From the NCBI RefSeq assembly GCF_021278965.1, contig NZ_CP065589.1, positions 315,001 through 379,000 on the forward strand: a DNA stretch of 64,000 nt, in the 5' to 3' direction. Below are positions 56,789 through 64,000 of the stretch, piece by piece (position 1 is the first letter of the stretch; every line of letters starts with the position of its first letter). The notes beneath the pieces were generated by a model. It had not been told where the DNA came from. It ran no database searches and worked only from the letters and a program-made list of their open reading frames with translations. This stretch comes from Chryseobacterium capnotolerans. Its GTDB lineage: Bacteria > Bacteroidota > Bacteroidia > Flavobacteriales > Weeksellaceae. A program made the position numbers and the translations under genes.

Positions 56789-58399
56789 ATGAGTAAAAAG
56801 AATACAAAATACATCTTTGTGACAGGAGGTGTAACTTCATCTTTGGGAAAAGGAATCGTTTCTGCTTCTCTGGGACTATTGCTAAAATCACGCGGTTTTA
56901 ACGTAACGATCCAAAAACTTGATCCTTATATCAATATCGACCCGGGAACTTTGAATCCTTATGAACACGGAGAGTGTTATGTGACTGAAGATGGTGCGGA
57001 GACGGATCTGGATTTAGGTCACTATGAGCGTTACCTTGATGCTCCTACATCCCAAAACAACAACGTTACTACAGGGAAAATCTACCAAACTGTAATCGAA
57101 AAAGAAAGAAAAGGAGACTTCCTTGGAAAAACAGTTCAGGTAATTCCTCATATCACTAACGAAATTAAGCGTAGAATTAAAATCCTTTCTAAACAAAACT
57201 ACGATATCATCATTACTGAGATCGGAGGAACAGTAGGGGATATTGAATCTTTACCATACATTGAAACTGTTCGTCAGTTAAAATGGGAATTGGGAGAGAA
57301 TAATTCTATGGTGATTCACCTTACATTATTGCCTTATTTGGCTTCAAGTGGAGAATTAAAGACAAAACCATCTCAGCACTCCGTTCGTCAGTTGATGGAA
57401 AGCGGAATTATGGCTGATGTATTGGTTTGCAGAACAGAACACAAAATTCCAAAAGATCAGAGAGCAAAATTAGCTCAGTTCTGTAACGTTCCATTAGAAA
57501 ACGTTATCGAATGTAAGGATATGGAAACGATCTATGAAGTTCCAATGTACCTTCAGAAGCAAAACTTTGATGATGTTGTCTTAAAAGAGCTGGATCTGAA
57601 AAGTGATAAAGATGCTGATCTTAAAGACTGGAAAACTTTTGTGAAGAAATTCCAGAACCCTAAGAAAACTGTTGAAATTGCATTGGTTGGAAAATACGTT
57701 TCCCTTCAGGATTCTTATATTTCTATTGCTGAAGCATTCAAACATGCCGGAGCTGATCTTGAAACTGAAGTAAAAGTAAGATGGGTATACAGTGGTGATA
57801 TCACAGAAGAGAATATTAAAGAAACCTTGAAAGGAGTAAATGGAATCCTTGTTGCTCCGGGCTTCGGAGACAGAGGAATTGAAGGAAAGGTTCTTACCGC
57901 AAAATATGCAAGAGAAAACAAGATTCCAATGTTAGGAATCTGTTTAGGAATGCAGATTATGACCATTGAATTTGCAAGAAATGTTTTAGGACATACCAAA
58001 GCAAACTCTATGGAATTTGATACTGCAACTCCGGATCCTGTAATTTCAATCATGGAAGAACAGAAAAATGTAATAGACAAAGGAGGTACAATGCGTCTTG
58101 GAGCTTGGAAGTGTGCTTTGAAAAATGGTTCTAAGCTGCATGACATCTATGGAAGCAAAAATATTTCTGAAAGACACCGTCACCGTTATGAATTCAACAG
58201 TGATTATCTTCAGGATTTTGAAAAGAATGGCTTCTTAGCTACAGGAACAAACCCGGAAACAGGATTGGTAGAAGCGTTGGAATTGCCAGGACACCCGTTC
58301 TATGTTGGGGTACAATACCATCCGGAATATAAGAGTACGGTAGCTACGCCGCATCCTTTATTCAGAGCTTTTATCAAAGCTTGTGAAACTTCTAAGTAG
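56789..58399 (+). CDS. pyrG: CTP synthase
   Basis: 536 residues, intact. Synthetase domain with GGVTSSLGKGIVSASLG and KLDPYINIDPGTLNPYEHGE; C-terminal glutamine amidotransferase with GICLGMQ (Cys nucleophile) and GVQYHPEYKS (His and Glu). Converts UTP to CTP with ATP and glutamine. Cytoplasmic. Start at MSKKNTKYIF: the longer open frame would overlap the promoter. Confidence 0.98.
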   Translation: MSKKNTKYIFVTGGVTSSLGKGIVSASLGLLLKSRGFNVTIQKLDPYINIDPGTLNPYEHGECYVTEDGAETDLDLGHYERYLDAPTSQNNNVTTGKIYQTVIEKERKGDFLGKTVQVIPHITNEIKRRIKILSKQNYDIIITEIGGTVGDIESLPYIETVRQLKWELGENNSMVIHLTLLPYLASSGELKTKPSQHSVRQLMESGIMADVLVCRTEHKIPKDQRAKLAQFCNVPLENVIECKDMETIYEVPMYLQKQNFDDVVLKELDLKSDKDADLKDWKTFVKKFQNPKKTVEIALVGKYVSLQDSYISIAEAFKHAGADLETEVKVRWVYSGDITEENIKETLKGVNGILVAPGFGDRGIEGKVLTAKYARENKIPMLGICLGMQIMTIEFARNVLGHTKANSMEFDTATPDPVISIMEEQKNVIDKGGTMRLGAWKCALKNGSKLHDIYGSKNISERHRHRYEFNSDYLQDFEKNGFLATGTNPETGLVEALELPGHPFYVGVQYHPEYKSTVATPHPLFRAFIKACETSK

Positions 58400-58479
58400 G
58401 ATATTTTAGTGTGGGAAGAGCGTAATATTCAATCTCACATCAACAAATAAGGTAATTTTTTACCACAAACGTCTACATA

Positions 58480-58514
58480 TAAACTCAGGTTGACTTTTCT
58501 CAGCCTGAGTTTAT
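58480..58514 (+). terminator. Terminator of pyrG
   Basis: Stem AAACTCAGG/CCTGAGTTT with a 12-base loop, followed by TATTATATA; weaker T run than the others. Confidence 0.65.
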
Positions 58515-58655
58515 TATATACTAATGCATTATAGTATAGAGTTTTGATAAAAAAACAGTATTTTTGTCAGCTCAAATTTGCTACAGATTGATGAGTTTTC
58601 TTATAGAGTTGTAGCAAGTCAATAAATAGGAAATTTTAATTATAACAAAAATAAA

Positions 58656-60449
58656 ATGCAACAAAACAACGGAATCGATAAGAAGCAGATGATTAGTTTC
58701 GCGGTTTTATGCCTGATTCTCTTCGGTGCAATGTTCTATTTCCAGAACAAGCAGATGAAAGAAGAAGAGTTAAAAGCTCAGCAGCAGAAAACGGAACAGG
58801 TAAAAAATGCCGTAAAACAGACTCAGGCCACCAATATCAATCCAAATGTAACTCCTAGTGCTATTCAAACGGCTAATTTGTCTAATAAAGAATTGAATAT
58901 TGAATTCTCAAGTTTAGGAGGACAGGTTTCTAAAGTTCAGCTTTCAGAATACAAAGCATACAATAATAAAACGGATCAGGCCGACCTTCCGCTTTATCTG
59001 ATTAATAAAAATAATTCAAACTACGGATTTCAGTTTAAAGACAAAACAGGAAAGGTTATCAATACTAAAGATTTAGTTTTTGCTCCTAATGTTAATGGAA
59101 ATGCTGTAACAATGACAGCAAATTATAATGGTGCTGTAATCCAGTTTATTTATACATTACTTCCAAAATATACCCTTGATTTTAAAGTAAGAACTCAAGG
59201 TCTTGCTGCAGTTACTTCTGATAACAAAGCAGACTTTATTTGGGATTATAGTGTAAGAAATCTTGAAAAGGGTAGAGCTCAGGAGCAGTCTCACTCAGAA
59301 TTCTCTTATGCTTTTAATAATTATAAAGACTATGATTATGATGGGAGAACCACAATGGAGGAGGAAAAAGAAACGCTTAACTGGATTGGAGTAAAACAGC
59401 AATTCTTTACTTCCGTTATTGAAGCTAAGAATGGGTTCACACAGAGTAAAGGGAATCAGGAAAACGTAGAAGAAGGAGAATACCTGAAGAAATTAAACTA
59501 TGAAGGTTTTGTTCAGATGACCGGAAGTGAATTGAATCAGGATTTTACATGGTATTTTATGCCATTGGATTTACCATTACTGAAATCTTATGATAAAAAC
59601 TTTGATGAGATTCTTCCGTTAGGTTGGTCATTCATTGGAGCTATGAACCGTTATTTCTTCATGTGGTTATATGCCATTATCGCTGGTTGGGGATTATCTG
59701 CAGGCTGGGTAATCTTTGTAATGACGATCATTGTAAAATTGATTCTTTCACCAATTATGTACAAGCAACATAAGCTGAGTGCAATGATGAAGGTTATTCG
59801 TCCTGAAATTGATGAGGTAAATGCCAAATTCAAAGATGCAGATCCTATGAAGAAACAACAGGCAACAATGGAAGTCTATAGAAAAGCCGGAGTAAATCAG
59901 ATGGCAGGATGTTTACCAGCACTGGTGCAGATTCCGATTTTCTATGCCTTATTCCGTTTCTTCCCGAACTTTATTGATTTGAGAGGACAAGGGTTCTGGT
60001 TTGCAAAAGACTTAACAGCTTATGATGATTTGATTAAGTTACCATTCAAAGTTCCATTCCTTGGAGATCACTTGAGTATCTTCGCATTGGCTTGTACAGT
60101 TGTTATTTTAATCTATACAGTAATGACTTCAGGAAACATGCAGCAACCACAGCAAGAAGGAATGCCAAATATGAAAGTATTAATGTATATCTTCCCGATT
60201 ACATTCTTATTCTTCCTGAATACTTCAGCATCCGGTCTTTCATGGTATTACTTTGTATCGAATGCGATCAACATCCTGATCATTCTTGTGATTAAATATG
60301 TAATTCTTGATGAGAAGAAAATCCATGCACAGATTCAGGCTAATAAGGAAAAACCTAAAACAGAAGGTAAATTCCAGAAGAGAATGCGAGAAATGATGGA
60401 GCAGGCTCAACAGCAGCAGCAAACTCAAGAAAAAAATAAAAAGAAATAA
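58656..60449 (+). CDS. yidC: Membrane protein insertase YidC
   Basis: 597 residues. N-terminal helix (ISFAVLCLILFGAMFYF), a large periplasmic domain (~residues 60-330), then helices of the YidC core (ILSPIMYKQHKLSAMMK, YRKAGVNQMAGCLPALVQIP) and a basic, Gln-rich C-tail. Inserts membrane proteins with or without Sec. Essential core gene in Bacteroidota, here between pyrG and rnhB. Confidence 0.97.
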   Translation: MQQNNGIDKKQMISFAVLCLILFGAMFYFQNKQMKEEELKAQQQKTEQVKNAVKQTQATNINPNVTPSAIQTANLSNKELNIEFSSLGGQVSKVQLSEYKAYNNKTDQADLPLYLINKNNSNYGFQFKDKTGKVINTKDLVFAPNVNGNAVTMTANYNGAVIQFIYTLLPKYTLDFKVRTQGLAAVTSDNKADFIWDYSVRNLEKGRAQEQSHSEFSYAFNNYKDYDYDGRTTMEEEKETLNWIGVKQQFFTSVIEAKNGFTQSKGNQENVEEGEYLKKLNYEGFVQMTGSELNQDFTWYFMPLDLPLLKSYDKNFDEILPLGWSFIGAMNRYFFMWLYAIIAGWGLSAGWVIFVMTIIVKLILSPIMYKQHKLSAMMKVIRPEIDEVNAKFKDADPMKKQQATMEVYRKAGVNQMAGCLPALVQIPIFYALFRFFPNFIDLRGQGFWFAKDLTAYDDLIKLPFKVPFLGDHLSIFALACTVVILIYTVMTSGNMQQPQQEGMPNMKVLMYIFPITFLFFLNTSASGLSWYYFVSNAINILIILVIKYVILDEKKIHAQIQANKEKPKTEGKFQKRMREMMEQAQQQQQTQEKNKKK

Positions 60450-60467
60450 TTGATTAATCAATAGATC

Positions 60468-60502
60468 AAAAAAGAGAAGCAATTTGCTTCTCTTTTTTAT
60501 TT
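60468..60502. terminator. Bidirectional terminator between yidC and rnhB
   Basis: Near-perfect stem AAAAGAGAAGCAA/TTGCTTCTCTTTT with T and A flanks on both sides; the two genes are convergent. Confidence 0.85.
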
Positions 60503-60534
60503 ATATAAAATTCTCTTTTTTTATTTTTAATGAG

Positions 60535-61119
60535 TTAATCGTATTTTAACCTAAATGATTGTCTGTGATGTATGGTAGGGCCATGTTTGATGAGTGCTTC
60601 CTGGTGCTTTTTGGTAGCATATCCGAAATTGGTATTCCAGCCATATTCAGGGAATTCTTCGTGAAGCTCTATCATTAGCCTGTCTCGGTAGTTTTTAGCA
60701 AGAATAGATGCTGCTGCAATAGATAAAACTTTTGAGTCGCCTTTAATGATACACTGATGAGGAATATAATTATAAGGATGGAATTTATTACCGTCTACTA
60801 AAATCAGTTCTGGGATTATGGTAAGTTGATCTAATGCACGGTGCATAGCGTGAATACTGGCATTAAGAATATTATGCTCATCAATAAATACAGGCGGAAG
60901 TTCAGCAATAGCATAATTTTTTACATTATCCTTAATGTAGCTATCCAGGTCCATTCTGGTTTTAAAGGTCAGTTTCTTTGAATCATTAACCAGGTTTTGT
61001 TTGAAGTCATCATCTAAAATAACAGCTGCTGCCACTACCGGACCGCTTAAACACCCTCTTCCTACTTCATCACATCCCGCTTCGATGTAATGGTCTGTCC
61101 ATTTATGTAATAATTCCAT
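60535..61119 (-). CDS. rnhB: Ribonuclease HII
   Basis: 194 residues. IEAGCDEVGRGCLSGPVVAA holds the first acidic pair; LILVDGNKF and the later AKNYRDRLM fit the RNase HII active-site layout. Degrades RNA in RNA-DNA hybrids, especially single ribonucleotides. Convergent with yidC. Confidence 0.96.
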   Translation of the reverse strand: MELLHKWTDHYIEAGCDEVGRGCLSGPVVAAAVILDDDFKQNLVNDSKKLTFKTRMDLDSYIKDNVKNYAIAELPPVFIDEHNILNASIHAMHRALDQLTIIPELILVDGNKFHPYNYIPHQCIIKGDSKVLSIAAASILAKNYRDRLMIELHEEFPEYGWNTNFGYATKKHQEALIKHGPTIHHRQSFRLKYD

Positions 61120-61742
61120 GTTGATATATGATATACGAGCTGTAAAATTAAAAAAAAATGAATGTATTAGCTTTACAATTCAGTCGTTTTTGTGAAAGCA
61201 TTCAATAATAAGAATCTTGTGAGCAGAGGAGAATTATGAAACCTTAATTTTTATTGTAATTGTAAGAGAAAACACTGATATTGCAAAATATAAATCTCTT
61301 TTTTTGAAAAGATTTCATTGATGTATTTGTTACATTAATTTATTCATATTTTTCTATAAAATTGTAGACTGTTTTTCGTTGTTAGCTCGACGTTTTTGGT
61401 CTTTTTTTGGAGTGAAAAAAATATATGCACCGCATTGTATGTGGGTGAGGAATGTGAAATTTATTCTAATAAAAGTGATTTACAGTGTTGTAAACCAAAG
61501 TGTTAATGTGGTATACGGTGAATGTATATATAGAAAATATCAATAATTGATGCCATTGATGTATTCAAAAAAAATATCGATTAATTTTTTTTGTTTTTGT
61601 TAAAAAACGTATTTTTAACTTAATTTAATAGTTTATTTGTTGTTTTTATTTGTGATTTTTGAATAATTGATATTTTTTTAAAAAAATTCTTTGTGTTGTT
61701 AGGAAAGTTTTACAAATTTGTAGGGTACAAAATTAATTTGAT
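61120..61742. other. Long AT-rich intergenic leader before the SusC gene
   Basis: 623 bases without a supported gene. Runs of T and A dominate. No RNA gene, inverted repeat of note or clear TAnnTTTG with -33 partner was seen close to the SusC start (nearest is an imperfect TAATTTG at 61734). A 40-codon GTG-started open stretch near 61413-61550 is not convincing. May contain regulatory elements for the transporter. Confidence 0.5.
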
Positions 61743-64000
61743 ATGAAGAAACTAACAACAGGTCTTCTTGTCTTAGTATTGACTTCTTCTATTGCAGTAG
61801 CAAATGCTCAACAAAAGAAGGATACTATTAAGACAAAAGAAATCGAGGGCGTAGTAGTAACCGCTCTTGGTATTAAAAGAGAGAAAAAAGCACTTGGGTA
61901 TGCATCCCAGGAAATTAAGGGTGATGTTTTAAGAGAAGGAGCTAATACTGGAAACATTTCCAGCCAGATGGCTGGTAAGGCGGCTGGGGTTCAGGTTGTA
62001 ACAAGTTCAAACTTTGGTGGGGCCTCAAGTGTTGTAATACGTGGGATGAAATCTATTGGGGGGAATAACCAGGCGCTTTTCGTAGTAGATGGGGTTCCGA
62101 TTAGTAATAACAACAATACTATTTCTTCTTCTTATACAATTTTTGATGGTGGTAACTCTATCTCTGACTTAAACCCCAATGATATTGAAAGTGTTAACGT
62201 CCTAAAAGGGGCTGCAGCTTCTGCTCTATATGGGGAAAAGAGCTTCCGCAGGGGTTGTGGTAATTACTACTAAAAAAGGAAAATCCAGAAAGAATGATGA
62301 ATGGGGGGTAACTCTTTCTACAGAATATCAGTATGGAGAAATTGATAAATCAACCTTTGCAAAATACCAAAATAAATATGGGGCTGGATATGGCCCTGCT
62401 TCAACATTCTTGAAAAGAGACGTAGATGGAGATGGTGTTCTTGATCTGGTAGTAGGAACAAGTAATGATGCTTCTGTAGGGGCAGCTTTTGATCCGAATC
62501 TGATGGTTTATCAGTGGTATTCTTTATACCCACAACTTGCAGGGTATCATAAAGCGACTCCTTGGGTAGCAGCGAAACATACACCTATAGATTTCTTTGA
62601 AAGTGCACAAACCACTTCCAATTCAGTTACTATTGAAAAAGGAGGTGAGAATGGAAGCATTTTATTAAACTATAATAACTTTTTAACTACAGGGGTTCTT
62701 CCAAATTCTGAACAAAAGAAAAATACGCTTTCTGCAAAATTTGATTATAAAATAACAGATAAACTTACTGCAACTGTTTATTCTTCTTTAACCATGCAGA
62801 ATACGGTGGGTAGAAATACAACAGGATATAATGATAATATTCTGACAGGATTTAGACAGTGGTGGCAAACCAATGTAGATATTTATCAGTTAAGAGATGC
62901 TTATTTTGGCACGGGTGGGCAAAACATAACATGGAACCCTTACGGGTATGATGATCCAGATAATTTCCAGGCACCTGCATACTGGAATAATCCTTATTTT
63001 GATCGTTATCAAAACTACCAGAGTGATTATAGAACTCGTTTCTTCGGATATGCGATGTTGAATTATAAAATCTCCAATGCTGTGAGTATAACGGGAAGAC
63101 TATCATCTGACTTTTCAAACCAAAAAACAGAGGTAAGAAAAGCTGTAGGTAGCCACCCAGAATCTTTTGGAATTGTTTCCGGTGTTCCAACAACGTTAAA
63201 TCCACAACCAAATGCTTCATCAGGTTATTACTTAGGCAATTTATATACTAATGAAATCAACTTTGATTTATTTGCTAATTACAATAAAAAATTTGACAAT
63301 GATATTAGCTTAGGAGCTTTATTAGGTACTTCCTTAAGAAGAAACTCTATTGAAACAACTGACGCTTCTACTCAACCGGATCTGTCTGGAGCAGGGTTAA
63401 TTGTACCTGGTTTATACGCTATTAGAAACTCTGCGGGGCAGGTGGTTCCTACTCAGGAATATACTGCAACTGCTACGCTACCTAGAGCTTACGGTCAGAT
63501 TTCCTTGGGGTATAAAGATACTTATTTCTTGGAAGGTACTGGAAGTGTTGATAAATCTTCCAATTTACCAAGTGGTAATAATGTGTATTTTTATCCATCA
63601 ATTTCAGGATCTGTAGTGTTATCTAATCTTATCAATCAAGATTGGCTTTCTTTCTTAAAAGTGAGAGGAAACTGGGCTCAGGTCGGTAAAACTACAGATA
63701 ACTTTAGATTAATAGATACCTATAATATCAGAGGCCTATATAATGGAATTCCAATTGTAGACCCCAATAGTACTAAAAATAATTTTAACTTAAAGCCTGA
63801 AAGATCTACCGAAGTAGAGGTAGGTATGGAAGCTAGATTTCTTAACAACAGGATTGGGTTTGATGTGAGTTTGTATAAAACAAATTCAAAAGATCAAATT
63901 CTGGTAGTTCCAATATCTGGAGCATCTGGTTATACAAGAAAATTGTTTAATGCTGGTGAATTGGAAAATAAAGGAATTGAAGTTCAGTTAAATCTAGTTC
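61743..64000 (+). pseudogene. SusC/RagA-family TonB-linked outer-membrane receptor, frameshifted, 3' end beyond window
   Basis: Signal peptide (LTTGLLVLVLTSSIAVANAQ), TonB-box-like EIEGVVVTALGIKREKKALG, plug domain (AGKAAGVQVVTSSNFGGASS, VVIRGMKSIGGNN), then barrel strands. No N-terminal carboxypeptidase-like domain. The frame breaks at GGGGAAAA (62232-62239): removing one base gives YGERASAGVVVITTKKGK, the standard plug end, and a frame open to the window's edge. Imports large substrates with a SusD partner, which would lie past 64000. Probably a sequence error. Confidence 0.88.

Overview
The window looks like a chromosomal segment of a Chryseobacterium-like flavobacterium (Bacteroidota, Weeksellaceae). 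The DNA is visibly AT-rich. Promoters carry the Bacteroidota -7 element TAnnTTTG. The gene content includes type IX secretion sorting tails, a SusC/RagA TonB-linked receptor, YidC, RadA, PyrG and GroESL of Bacteroidota type. It also has many secreted hypotheticals with short signal peptides ending in A-Q or F-S-Q. The genus is inferred from overall style, not from a marker-gene comparison.

Layout. 1-28 kb is mostly minus-strand accessory chromosome: small enzymes (DinB, CHMI-like, VOC, RibD/DHFR-like, Nudix, DUF1801, DUF2461, HxlR), secreted hypotheticals, and four paralogous penicillin-binding-protein-like serine hydrolases. 29-32 kb holds an orphan XRE regulator, an HNH nuclease and an unknown partner protein. 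32.1-35.2 kb is the most unusual part: three consecutive truncated copies of the 3' end of groL plus its terminator. Each lies behind a different small secreted or lipoprotein gene, downstream of the intact groL. A four-helix-bundle (23S rRNA IVS-type) gene sits between groS and groL. 37.7-38.6 kb contains three very short paralogous genes for double-glycine-leader, four-cysteine peptides. 39-45 kb carries two organic-anion transporters, a DUF2490 protein and a divergent LytS/LytTR two-component pair. 45-54 kb has an M1 peptidase, a HupE-like protein, a T9SS subtilase, DUF6702, and a methyltransferase-VanW-ACP-phosphodiesterase operon. 54-61 kb is conserved core (AraC regulator, radA, pyrG, yidC, rnhB). 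The window ends inside a SusC-family receptor.

How it fits together. The strongest candidate for an undescribed system is gene-cassette accumulation at gene 3' ends. Intact groL is followed by [palindromic promoter - secreted protein - groL tail - terminator] units. The same logic recurs at 20.4-22.9 kb, where the 3' end and terminator of a SHOCT-domain gene are duplicated around two inserted genes. The groL tails resemble one another more than the resident gene, which suggests import from other strains. The second candidate is the three-peptide locus next to groS.

Data caution. Nine genes are split by a single-base frameshift and one by an in-frame stop. Most frameshifts lie in short homopolymers and look like one missing A on the coding strand, including in an M1 peptidase, a subtilase and a SusC receptor. 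Residual homopolymer errors in the assembly are the simplest explanation, and I annotate these as single genes.
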